A stretch of 64,000 nt of DNA, taken from the NCBI RefSeq assembly GCF_000005505.3, contig NC_016133.3:36108737-36172736 (forward strand), given 5' to 3'. Made by a program: the position numbers and the translations under genes. This document shows, piece after piece, positions 37,800-48,988 of this stretch. The notes under the pieces were generated by a model. The model saw nothing but the letters and a program-made list of their open reading frames with translations, was not told where the DNA came from and did not search any database. Within the stretch, counting starts at the first letter, position 1, and each line of letters begins with the position of its first letter. This DNA is from Brachypodium distachyon (Eukaryota > Streptophyta > Magnoliopsida > Poales > Poaceae).

Positions 37800-39440
37800 T
37801 CAGAAGACCACCATGTTCTCGTCCACCGGCGAGAACCACGCCGTCAGGTCGTCGATGCCGTCGCTGGCCTGCCTGCACAGCAGCGGCGCCCCGCCGGCGT
37901 TCGGCGGCGCCGGGTTCCAGAGCTCCCCCGCGCCTGAGGAGGGCATGAAGCCCCCTGTGGCGGGGAAGCCGTTGTTGGTGGAGGGGAAGTTGTCCCATCT
38001 GAGCTCGTTTTCCGGGATCAATGCGCCGCCGCCGCCGCCAATGTCGCCGAAGATGAAGGGATCGCACTCTCCTGCCGCGCTGGGGAACAACAAGTCGCCG
38101 GTGCCGCCGACGAAGAAGGCGGCGTCCTCCTGCTGCGGCGGGAAGCACAGAGGCGCGGGGGCCATGTCGCGCCAGGATTCGGTCCCGCCGCCGCCGCCGA
38201 TGATGTCCAGACGAGTTGGGCTCGGCGTGAAGGGCGAGGACCCATTGCTCGGCTGCTGGTGGTCGGCGGTGACCAGAGACGAGCTGCTAGCCACTTTGCT
38301 CATCCTCGCCCCCTTCCCCGCCACCGCCGGAACCATCGCCTTCGCCGCCGCGTCGCCATTGATGAGGCCGGCCTCGCTCCTCTTGACGACGCGGCAGAGC
38401 GCGTAGGCGCCGAGGAAGACGGAGGCGCCGTGGAGGGAGAGGTCCTGGCAGAGGCGGTACTCGTGCATGACCCAGTCGGTGCGCTCGCCGCCGGGGGCCC
38501 GGCCCCGGTAGAACACCAGCGTCTTCCTCACCCCGCACACGGCGCCGCCATCGCAGGAGACCTTGCGGTCCTTGCCCGTGGCCTTCCAGTACCCCGTGGT
38601 CGTCGCCCGGTTCGTGCGCGACCCGTTCGGGTACTTGCGGTCCCGCGGCACGAAGAAGAACCACTCCAGATCCTTCTTCGGCAAGAAGGACTTCTCTGAA
38701 GAAGCAAACAGGAAACTCTGAATGTTAGCATTCTGAATCACATTGATAGCAGCTGTCTTTTTCATCAGCTACTCATTGAATTTTTCACATTGATCTAAAC
38801 AAGATTTAATTGAAACAAATCGTACTGTAGTAGTGTGGTTTACTGATTTGTCACATAGTAGAAAGCTTTGGCAAAATTAACTGTGCACTGATTACTGTCA
38901 TTAGCTGTGGAGAATATGCTAAAAGTCTCAGAAGGAATGAAATGATGCCTTTTTAATTTTTGCTGATTTGGAGAACAAGTTTCTTTTCTGGAAAAGGTGT
39001 CAAAATGACTCATCTGCAACCGACCTAAGCTAGGGAGAATAAGGCTGGATGATTATTCTTGTCCGAAAGTCCCTTTTCGTGTATGCTAGCTAGCAAGCAA
39101 ATGTGAATGGCATTTTTCTCTTTCCAAAAAGGTTTACTAATTGAGGCTGACAAATTAATCTCTAATGAATTGTTAGTCAGGGAAAAAGTAAACATCATGC
39201 TGTTTGACATTGCTAGAATTCAACTCTTCTACATCAAAGAATATTCCACTAGCTAAATCACAACATGAAAATAGGATATTTACCTGGTAACTCCCATGGC
39301 TCGAACTTGTAGAGATCAATGACAGGGATGACCTCGAGCTCGATCTTGAGGTTGTCCACCCTCCTCTTGAGGTAGTACCCGACTAACTCGTCGTCGGTGG
39401 GGTGGAACCGGAACCCGGGCGGCAGCGTCATGGTCCCCAT
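37800..39440 (-). CDS. NAC-domain transcription factor
   Basis: Two exons on the minus strand, 39440-39284 and 38695-37800, separated by a 588-bp intron (CCAG/GTAAAT, TTCTTCAG/AG). They give 350 aa. The NAC DNA-binding domain covers residues 6-158 with all five subdomains: [52 protein letters not shown] followed by [24 protein letters not shown] with WVMHEYRL, and [10 protein letters not shown]. The first intron is at the position usual for NAC genes. The C-terminal half is a Ser/Pro/Gly-rich, Phe- and Trp-containing activation-type region ending [19 protein letters not shown] 39440 was preferred over the upstream in-frame ATG of a longer frame because it begins [10 protein letters not shown], just before subdomain A. 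Binds CACG-type promoter sites in the nucleus; the target pathway cannot be read from sequence. Confidence 0.93.
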
Positions 39441-39837
39441 TACAAACTTGCTTGAAACTTTTGCAGCCAATTCAAATATCTTCGGCAATCGCAATTCGAT
39501 CTAACAGTGCTAGTACTGTAACTACCTAACTATAGTGTCAACTGCCAATCACAAATATCTTTGGCAGGACTTAACCAGAAATAAAAGTGGGGAAGTGAAA
39601 GAATCAGGTGGAGAGGCCGTATCGATTGAAGATTTGGAAGATCCAGAAGTAGAAGCTCTTGTGGAGCTTCTCGACGTCCAGCGGCGAGGCGGCGATGAAC
39701 ACGGTGTTGCAGCTGCAGGGACCCACGCTCATTATCCTCTGATCACAAGTCTCAGAAGTCAGAACCTAGAACCAGAAGGCCAATGAAACAACTTGAAGCA
39801 CTCAATGGCTTATGATCAATTTCTAAGGCAAACTGTT

Positions 39838-39967
39838 GATTGCCAAAGATTAATTGGGAAGACTATGGCGGCTGGAGACGATGAGGAAGAGAAGGGTGCT
39901 TGTGTGTTGTGCTTGATTGCCAGAAGATTAATTGGGAAGACTGGTTGGGGTGCTTGGGTGTTGTGCT
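39838..39967 (-). repeat. Tandem duplication in the NAC leader
   Basis: On the minus strand, a module AGCACAACACxCAAGCACCC, then AGTCTTCCCAATTAATCT, then TGGCAATCA occurs twice in a row (39967-39914 and 39913-39838). The second copy carries about 22 extra bases between the two blocks. It lies between the predicted TATA box and the ATG. Confidence 0.75.
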
Positions 39968-40003
39968 GGATTGGGGAGGGAGTTGTGTGGAGCTCCTAGG
40001 GTG

Positions 40004-40012
40004 TTTATAAAG
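40004..40012 (-). promoter_or_regulatory. Candidate TATA box of the NAC gene
   Basis: The minus strand reads CCCTCTTTATAAACACCCTA, a good plant TATA context 564 bp upstream of the ATG. It would place transcription start near 39975 and give a leader of about 530 nt. A pyrimidine-rich stretch (CACCTCCCCCCC) lies just upstream. Confidence 0.4.
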
Positions 40013-40139
40013 AGGGAAAAGGGGGGGAGGTGGTCGTGGGAGGCAAGCAATTCGAAACCCTTGCCTGCGCTTGTCGCGCCCCCAAGCAGCCGCCAAACCG
40101 TTCGCACTCTGCTCCTCTTTTTCCTTGGGGGCTAATTAA

Positions 40140-43100
40140 CAAACGTGTCCGTCCTGTGTGCAAAGCATCCTCCTCATGATGATGATGACCATGGTGTACT
40201 TCTTCTGATTTCCTGATTCCTGAGTTGCAGGGCAGTCTTGCAGCAGTAGAAAGTGCAATCTTGTTTCATATGAGCTTTTGTTTTGTCTGTGGGCTAATTC
40301 CCCATCAGCCGCGTATATGGTTTCAGATAAGTCCCGTGAGTAATTTTGTCTCTACTTTGTTCCTTTTTACAGGTCATGTATGGTATGGTATGCTAATCTT
40401 CAGCCGAATTGCACATTTGCAGTTTTACACTAGGCTTGGACGAGGACGAATCCCACATCTCCACCAGACTATATCCTGCAGTAGTTAATTAGCTAGCTAA
40501 TGACTTTGATTGACATTACATGGTTTCTGAATCGTCATGCATTAATTAAGCATATCAATTCAGTCTGAAAAAATGTTTCTTCTGAAAGAAAAAATATTCT
40601 TTCCAAACGACCATCAGTCTTTTTTTCCCCGAAAAGAAACGACCATCAGGCTGGATTTCAATAAAATGGTTCTTCTGTTTTCTTTCAATTTTGCCTCCCA
40701 CTTATTTTCTGCAGGTTCCCGCGATACTCACCACGAAACAGATGCAGTTCCAGCGACAAAACTTGGTTTGCAGCTCACTATAAATCGCCAAAGAGAGGAG
40801 TCATGGGTGACAAGCACTAGCTCCTATCACGATGAAATTGCATATTTGCATGTGAATCCTGGTTGGCAGCCAATCATACAGTATGTTCGAAGAGCATTGT
40901 ATGTGTATAACAGATACGATGACGCAGTTACAGCCAGATACCATCTCCTTTCGACAGCTTTGGGGCGTATAATCTATATATAAAGCTACTCCAGTCATTT
41001 TTCACCATGCCTGAATGTTGAAACTTGTTCTGCCGACAGGCTTGTTCACTGAACATGTACAAAAAGTTATCCCGGGAATGCATCTGCAGAACTATTTCGG
41101 ACCTTGACTAGCTGCACATATATTTCCAAGCGCATCAATTGATCGACACGTATTTTCTTTTCTTCCTGAAATGTTTAGAGCCTTAGACAGAAAAAGGAAC
41201 ATTCAGTGAGCCTAAACTGTTGCCAAATAGGGAAGAAGAGGCCCTACCCCTGCAGTGACATTAAGCTCTGGAGTGCTACATGCACTAGCTAATTTGTTGT
41301 ATCACCCTTTTCCTAGCTGAATTGCACTTTAACGCACATTCCTCTGCTTGTCTCTCTCTGAAAACAAGAGCACCTCTGCCTCCACTGGGGGACAAATGTA
41401 CTTCTCAGACACCAGATCTCCCAAGAACTTGAGTGCTTCAGTCAATAACAGTCGCCATCTTATCACTGCTTTGCCACCCTCAGCAGGGCCGGGGTTGGTG
41501 CTCAACTACTTACTTACCACCTCTCCTTGACCAGAATGCAAGTGCTTAACTTCACTTGGAGGTTCAAATATGACTTACTTTTCCAAAAGTGAACACGTCA
41601 TGGTTAGTATACATGGCAATTGGTTTAAGCACGCTAAACGACAAGCGTTGGCATTTCAGCACTTGTTGTAACTGCTTAAATTATCACTTAATCAGTGGCT
41701 CACTTAGTCACTTTTGTCAATGGTCAAGCAAACTTACTAGCATGGGTCAGTGCGGGTCGACCCCGCCCGACCCACTAGCATGCATGCCTAACTGAATTGT
41801 GTTGCTGACAGAGGAAATTTAGTAAGCTCTTAGTGTTTAAGTCCTGCTAGCTCACTCTCAGGTGTTCCTAACTACAATGTCTCCACAAATTAAAGACACC
41901 TCACTACCTCAGCCACAAAGATACAAATGCTACCTTTAATTGTACTTTGCACCTACATGCATGCATGACAAGCTTTGTATGATTGTATCGTTACTTAATT
42001 AGCTTAATATCTTGGACCAGGCCACTGCTACTTGCACTGTCAAGACCCCAGTAATTGGTGGGGTTTTAGGACATAGGATGACGTAACCAAAGCCATTTTC
42101 AGATATGAACGCTTAAAGGTGTCTCCCGAAGACCTGAATTGCTTTATGTGTGTGCAGTGGGGTCTAGCTAGCTCTAAACTGCTTGACTTGGCAGGCTGGG
42201 GTGCATGACCAGGTCACTTTTCAGAGGGCATCATCATCTGCACCATCACAGCCTCATCAGCTTGCCACTTTGCCACTATGGTGGCTCCTTTTGATCTCAT
42301 CCCTAGGAGACCCCCACTTCTCTAATTTCCTAGCTATTTCCTTACCCTGTTAACTAATTACGCAGGCATTGTTAATTAATCCAGCCATTAGCTGTGATCT
42401 GACAGGGCATCATCACTGGAACTAATTCTAAGTTAGTGTGAACACAGACGCTTTATTTTCTTATCATGATTTGCATGCCCATCTTATATGGTGATGTTAG
42501 TCCAGCTAGCTTTAAAGCAGATGTGTAATGGTATGATCAGGCAGATCATCAGCATATAGCTAGATTGGAATGCAGGTACATACAGCTGAGTCAGTGGACT
42601 CGTGCATATGATTAGATGTCAAAGAGACGAGATGACACATGCATCATCTTATCTTGACTGACACTGCGTACCTTTTAACTGCTGCACCCAAGAATCTCTC
42701 TGTTTGCATGTAATGGTGGCCTAAGTAGGGTCGGGTCATATGCTGCAAGTTCAAAATTCGTCTCAAGTACAAATCGGTAGCTTGATGCCATGCATACATG
42801 TAACTAGCTAGGATTCTAGGATCGTCTTATAACTAAGTATTCAAGTTGCATTCATGCATTGGTCGATAGAGACTAAATTGTTCCCGTAGTTAATGTGAGA
42901 ATCATTGGATTCTCTGCTGCTATAATTATTTGTACAGGGAAGCACTTTGGGTGACCAGCTTCAGACTGAAGTGTTGGCTTGGATAGTACTTACGGAGTAT
43001 ATGTTTTCTCTGAGGTAGCTTCCTTCATGCATCCGAGACAAGTGAGTGCCATATAAATAATGCTATCAGTTAACTGAATACTGATATATATAGCTAGAGC

Positions 43101-43683
43101 CGGAACAACATAAAGGCCTGGCCGGCCAACTAGTACTGATAGTTTAATACATGCAAAAGAGAACCTTCTCCTATATGCTACACATATGCCAAGTAAGTGA
43201 TTAGTGATTACATCGAAAGGAATCTGCGTAATGTAATGAGGGCACGAAGCATTCCACAAAGATATACCTTTCCTGGCCCCTACTGGAATCCCATTGACAG
43301 CACAGATTAAAATATCTAGAAAAGAAATTGTGCAATGCCCATAGTATATATTGTAACTAGTTATGCATGTACTAGCAGCTAGCTATTTGCTTCTCTCCCA
43401 AGATACCAAACAATAAGGAGAGATCCAAAGCTTGATGAGGGTCACTCAGGCAAGGAATCAAATAGCGCAAAGCCGGTTTCGGCGTATGCTTTGCTTTCCT
43501 GCCAATTGTTTTTAGTAGGCGAAAACTTGCAACTTGACTTTCGTTCGTTACCGCTGAAGTAATATCAGTATATTACATTTGCCATATATTTGTTCAGCGT
43601 TTGAGCTTAATTTCAGTGCATGAAACTTGACGATTACGACACAAGTAGTGCACGACATGAGTTTCGATCAAGTAGGAGTTACT
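40140..43683. other. Long intergenic region upstream of the NAC gene
   Basis: About 3.5 kb with no supported gene. The ORF at 40573-40983 contains no recognisable domain. The region is unusually poor in terminal repeats and is rich in TAGCTAGC and TGCATGCATG words. It may hold distal promoter elements, but none can be assigned from sequence. Confidence 0.35.
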
Positions 43684-43709
43684 TCCTCCGCTCATTTTTA
43701 TAAGACAAA
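43684..43709. mobile_element. Half of a Stowaway MITE
   Basis: CTTCCTCCGCTCATTTTTAT has the form of a Stowaway left end. It is cut off by the Tourist element at 43713, and the right half is not found beyond it, so the fragment is a relic. Confidence 0.4.
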
Positions 43710-43712
43710 TAA

Positions 43713-43991
43713 GAGCATTCTCAACATGATGTTATTATAACCGTTACTTTGTCTTTGATGTCAATATCTCTTTTTATTAGGACCCATTTGTCATACTCCT
43801 CTGCCATTACTTCTTTTCTCCAACTTTTTTTTGGTAACAATAAGGTAACTGTTTTTGACTTTTTTTCTGCAAGAAAGTGGTACTGTACTTCTTCCTATTT
43901 TCTTTTTCTCCACTTAGGCAAAAAAGTGAAAAACCTGACATGCCACATGTGGCCGCAAGCAACGGTTGATTTGCAACTGTTCAAGATGTTC
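43713..43991. mobile_element. Tourist-type MITE (PIF/Harbinger)
   Basis: Ends GAGCATTCTCAACATGATGT and, inverted, GAACATCTTGAACAGTTGCA, with further pairing through AACCGTT about 30 bp in. TAA flanks both sides (43710-43712, 43992-43994). 279 bp, no coding capacity. Confidence 0.75.
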
Positions 43992-44019
43992 TAAGGGCTT
44001 ATTCTGTTTACGGGATTTT

Positions 44020-44473
44020 TTTTTTGAGAACACAGTACAAACACAGACGCTCACATTGAGCACCTCCGAAAAACTCAGCCGGCAGATCTTAAGAGATTGA
44101 TGAAGTTACCGCAGACGCCTCGCTATTCAGGGGCGGAGCTAGAGAAAAGAATGAACTGGTGCACAATAGTCTTCTTGGGTTGCTTACACTACGAATTTTC
44201 AGGACATAGTGCACTTTTCTTCATCTAACCTGGTGCACATTGCAAACTTTTATCCTGATTGCTAGTAAAAAAAAAATCTGGAACCTGGTGCCTGTGCAGA
44301 GGCTATGTAGCTCCGCCCCTGTCGCTATTGATGGGTACGTCACCTACCACTGAAAGAATAGCGCCGGTTAAATCACGTAGTAAATGTCACACTCATGTCA
44401 AGTCTAGAACTTGAACCTGAATGGGTTGGTTCCACCACAAGAAATCAGGCCGCCTGAGATAGGCTCAGTTCAC
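44020..44473 (-). mobile_element. tRNA-derived SINE, Au-like, with nested hAT MITE
   Basis: On the minus strand the 5' region has a Pol III B box GGTTCAAGTTC (44417-44407) in the context CCAACCCATTCAGGTTCAAG followed by TTCTAGACTTGACATG. Downstream it has GTAACTTCATCAATCTC, CTGCCGGCTGAGTTTTTCGG, GGTGCTCA and GCGTCTGTGTTTGTACTGTG, closing with an A-run (T-run at 44017-44025). This order matches the Au SINE known from grasses and other angiosperms. A 16-bp target duplication CTGTTTACGGGATTTT lies at 44004-44019 and 44474-44489. The hAT MITE inside accounts for 202 bp including its duplicated site, leaving a SINE body of about 250 bp. Confidence 0.88.
44128..44321. mobile_element. hAT-type MITE nested in the SINE
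   Basis: 194 bp with ends CAGGGGCGGAGC and GCTCCGCCCCTG and a perfect 8-bp target duplication TCGCTATT (44120-44127, 44322-44329), the hallmark of hAT transposition. Internal sequence includes TGGTGCACAATAGTC and its near-inverted TGGTGCACATTGC. No ORF. Confidence 0.92.
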
Positions 44474-44489
44474 CTGTTTACGGGATTTT

Positions 44490-45873
44490 GAAATCACATA
44501 AATAAGAAAAGTAGAAGACTGTAATGTCAAGCAATCTTCAAACCTTAAGATTTTTTCATGATGTCTCACATAGTACTAAGAATCCATGAAATTACGTCAA
44601 TTTGGACATGATCCACATATCTAGACGTCTTTATTTATGTGAAACGAAAGCTGCAGATAGAAAAGAAGTCCTAGGGTTCAATATAAAAATCCTCTAAAAA
44701 TCCTTCAAACCAGGAAAAGAGGAAGTATTTAATTGTTCCTGGAAAGGAAGCATTAATTTTATATTTTTATTGCTCTTTGGAGTTTAAATTGTGTGCACAC
44801 ATCGTACTATAAAGATCAAGTTCCATTGAAGTAATTAATTGTACATAGAACAGATGCAAATGTAGGGTACTTGTGTGAGTGTGTCCCTTTGTCGATGGCT
44901 ACCATTTTATAAGTATATTTCTGGGGTGTGTTGGAGGGATGCATGGTCGGCAGGAGATAAGAGTGGCTAAGTCGTCGAGATGGCGACGATATGATATGGA
45001 GGTGAATGAGATACCTTAATTTGTCATCGATCGTTGGTTTCCTGCATCCATGCATCTTCTTCTTCGTCTTCAGGCCGGGTTGAATGAAGCTGTTATTTTC
45101 ATGATTAATTGTTTCTTTGTCACCAGCCGGCCGGCTGTCATGCTCAACACGTACTAGTACTTCCGAACTAAGCGCCCGTTGGGCATTTCCTCGAGCAATT
45201 GCGAACTAGTAAGGTTCAGTTCAACAGCGGCCAGCAATTAAAGTGTGCATGCGAGATGCACGGGTTGATGGAGAGTGCCGCATATGTGTGCGATGAATTC
45301 TTGCCATGCATGTAGCTCAACAAGGACATCGACGGCGGCGAGAGAGCGGCTCCTCGGGAGTCGGAAAAGACGCCAAAGACAAAGTACAATGGCATGTCCG
45401 CGTCGTCATGGACTAGTAGCTGATGGCTGATGCTGCTCCAAAAAAGAACATGGACATGAACGCAGCGTGTTTGTGAATCTAGCTGGCTTGATTAAAGCCA
45501 CGTTTCACACTCGCGGAACATGAAGCCCGAAGAACAAGGCGACAACGACCGCGACGATCGAATGTCCTTCCTTGTGTGTGTTTCACGCAAGCCATATGCC
45601 ATTGCCACCACCAATAGATTGCATGTATGCATGGGTAAATGGGTTGTCGTTAGGGGCGGTCTCGAGCTACGAGATGTTCCAGATTTCTCTTAAATTAAGT
45701 TATATTTAAAATTTGATTAGTTTTACAGAAAAATGTGCCGACATCTACGATACTTTCTCCTTTTCACGAAGGTTCCCGTATTTGATTTCGCTAAGACAAG
45801 AATTAATTTGATAAAAAATATTTTATTAATATGTTTTTTTAAGATATGGAGTTTATATCAATATTGTTTTCAA
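44490..45873. other. Intergenic DNA
   Basis: No supported gene. The ORF on the minus strand at 44816-45055 has no recognisable motif. Confidence 0.4.
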
Positions 45874-46057
45874 AAGTATTGATAGGCACAAAAATAAGTT
45901 GGTTTCAAGTAAAAAGAATTTTTAAAACAGTAGATATGGATGGGGCTCTGGCGACTGAAACCCTAACCCACCTTCACCTTTCCGGCCGGCGATCTCTCTG
46001 ATCGGTGGCCTTTGGCGGTGATCTCTCCGATCAATCTCTCCGTCTTTCTCTGCGCTT

Positions 46058-48927
46058 TTGTTTGATCCCCATCTCATGGCGGTGCACGCCTCCATCACGT
46101 TGGGATTGGACTTTGCGCCGGGAGTGGCTTTTCGAAAAGAAGTCAAGAGGATCCATGGAGTCCCCGTCCACCCTGAGGGTAAATCTAAGCACTTTTACTT
46201 GGCTGTTTCATTCGGACGTGCAAAATTTCGTTTGGATGTGGATTCGGTCGGTCTTGCTTTGGAGTGTTGCCTTGGGGGACTCTATGATGAGTTTTCGGTG
46301 GTTCATCTGCGGGATCGAGTTTTTCGATTTTCGGTCTCCACCAAATCTGTTGGTTTCATGATCCACAATTTGCATAAGTTTTCTTGTGCTCAGTTCAAAT
46401 GTTTCTTCCATCTTTGGGGAAATGGTGTACCTCATTGGAATTCGGAGTTTAAAGCTTGGCAGCGTGAAAATCAGGAGGAATGAACCCTCATCCGGCTTTC
46501 TGATCGTTATGTCAATCGCGCCCTGAATGCCATGAACTCTGTTGCTTCCCCGGTTCTGAAATCTGCTTCCCGGGGCAAGAGGAAAGTTCATAATGTGACA
46601 TCCGCTCCTATTATTTCTTATGAGGCCTGCAAAGGTTATTCGGCCCCTGATCCGGAGGTTCTGGTCATGGATTTATTAGACGCGGGTTATGATCATGCTG
46701 ATGCTCGTGCTACCGTTCTTTGCCAGTTTAATTTGCCAGGGGTCATATTTTTTCCCGGGGTTACTTTGGATTCCCCTTGTCAGATTAATTTCGGTTCGTT
46801 TGATCGGGTTTCTCGTGAGGAGGAATTCTTGGCACCAACTGAGCCGGCTATTTTTCCTGCTCCGATTATCACGACCCGGACTTCTGCTCCGGATCATCTG
46901 GCTCAAACCTCGCTAAGCGGGTACTCAGGGATTTCAAATTTGGATGGCCATCTGGGCCTTTCTGCTGACCGTCTTTGTGGCTGGACAAGGTTGTGGATGA
47001 CATTGCTTACCGTTTCTAGGACTGTGGAAATTGTTTGCGAATGGGCCACTCTGCTTCGGAGTGTTCGAAGCGCGTGCGTTGTAAAAGGCTGTTTTAAGCT
47101 GGGCCACATTCTGAAGGTGTGTCCTTCCAGGCCTAATGCCTCATCGTAGCAGCCTGAGCATCTATCTTATTCAGTTTTGGCGGGGGCTGATACGCCTCCT
47201 CTAATTCCGGACGGGACAGATACCTACCCTACTTGTTCCTCGGAGAGTCCGGATGCTACAGTTGAGAGGGTTTTCAAGAATCCCAATCTGCCATCGCTCT
47301 CCTTTGAATCCATGGCGAACTTCGAACTCGACCATGCTCCCTATGTTCCTCGCGGCATGGCGATTGAAGATGGCGGTCCGTTCCGCCTGCAATGCACCTT
47401 CGTCACACTCGCGGGTGCGCCGGCGCGCCACCATGAGTCCTACCTCATCACCTTGGTTGAGCTGCCACCGCCAACGGAGGAGGTTTCGGCCGTCATTGCT
47501 CAGGTGCATGTGTATTACGAGGTGGTCAATTTGCGTCGCCACCCCTTTGGTCTTGCTAGATTTCGCATGCGCAATGCTATTGATAGGGATGTGCTGGTCA
47601 GTTTGCTTCCTGTGGATTTTAGGCCTGGTCGCACACTGAGATTTGTCAAGCATGATGAGACCAATAATTTTCGTACAACTGAGTTTACTCGGAATGTGTG
47701 GGTCATGCTGTTGGGGATTCCTTTATATCTCCAGGACGATGCTTTCATTACACAAGCTGTAGAAACTTTTGGCAAGCTTGAGTATTGGTTTCAGAGAGAA
47801 TCTACGGATGTTAGAGTTCTTGCCAAGGTCATTTATGAGGACGCCACCACTGTCCCTCGTGACATTGTGGTTAGGGAGGTCATGGTTGTTGGGGGAAGGA
47901 CTGCCAGTTGGACAATCCCGGTTTATATTCTGAACAACGATTTTGCTGATGAGTTCCCCCCTCCTGAGATCAGCTCCCTCCACATGGTGGCAACCAGCAT
48001 CTCTTGCCTGGTCATGCACCTGTTCAGTAGCAACCTGCTTGGGTTCCTGATCCTGCTTGGGACGTTGCTGGACAGGGGGGCAATTGGGGTCAGCCTCAAG
48101 ATGAGGAAGATGATGACATGAAGGGCGTGGTTGATGAGTTGAACATCACCCCTCCGAGTTCAAGTTCTTCTGGTGCTCTGCTTCGTGCTACTGGGCCTAG
48201 CCTGACTCTGGAGGTGGTTTCCACTTGGAGGAATGAGGGCTTTTCTGATGGGTTGTCACAATGCAGGGCCATTGTGCCTTTTGTACCCCCAAGGCCTGTG
48301 GAATCTGATTTGCTTTTGTAGGCCTAGGCCTGGAACTTCGCTTCTGCTCTCCCCAGGATTTTGGCAGTACAGATACCAACTCAGTTGCCTTCCTTTCTGG
48401 GCCCAATACTTCCTATCACTTTATGCAAGAGATCTTGGTCGGTTGCTTTTGAGCAGAATTCTGGTTTCTCAATGTCTTGGCAGCAGGGGGATTTGGTTCC
48501 TAAAGTTGCTCCACGCAGGGTTGCTAGATCTCTCAGCTTTGATGCCGCCCCCCCCCCCCCCCCCCCGATGAGGATGTTCAGACTGTGACTCCAGTCTTTG
48601 CTCAGACCCCCCATTGTCACTCCTAAGAAGCGTGGGCGCCCCCCAAAGGTTACTATCCCTGTGGTCTCCTCTGGACTGCGAAGGTGCACTAGACAGAGTG
48701 TCAAGTTGGGTGGTTTCAAATTGGCTGGCCCAATTGATTCAGTCAAGAAGAGTAAGAGGCCCAGGGCATCTGCTAGAGGGGAAGACCAGCCCGTGATTCC
48801 TTTTCTGACAGTGGGGCAAGCTAGAAGGATTGGGTCTGATCTTGAGATAGCTGCTGAAGAGCTCACTGATACTTCCCTTATGGGTGCATCCACTGCTGCT
48901 GCACCAGCTGGTTCTGATGTTATTTAG
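46058..48927 (+). pseudogene. LINE B ORF1 (RNA-binding, CCHC knuckles)
   Basis: The frame begins near 46058 or 46076. A first stop TGA at 46481-46483 (where Arg would give CGA) is followed at once by continuing homologous sequence. Two CCHC knuckles occur at about 47025-47130, CGNCLRMGHSASEC and then a second C-x2-C-x3-GH-x4-C motif, separated by a one-base frameshift. A folded region (47300-47950) with FRLQCTFVTLAG, PVDFRPGRTLRFVKHDE and RNVWVMLLGIPLYLQDD resembles plant LINE ORF1 DUF4283-like modules. The C-terminal end is basic with KKRGRPPK, an AT-hook-like motif. A C-run of about 20 at 48547-48567 disrupts the frame. ORF1 protein binds LINE RNA. Confidence 0.75.
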
Positions 48928-48988
48928 ACCTTGTTATTATCTTCAGCTCATGGTTGAGCTTATTTTGTGCTCCATTTAGCTGGTCTAT

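Noticed and set aside
37813..38406. Plus-strand ORF opposite the NAC C terminus
   Set aside because: Shadow of the NAC exon 2; the NAC frame has full domain support.
40573..40983. 136-codon ORF upstream of the NAC gene
   Set aside because: No recognisable domain, biased Phe/Lys N terminus from poly-A/T DNA, and no homologous motif; kept as intergenic.
44407..44417. Free-standing tRNA gene from the B-box-like GGTTCAAGTTC
   Set aside because: No cloverleaf or anticodon arm could be folded around it; the flanking sequence and target duplication identify a SINE.
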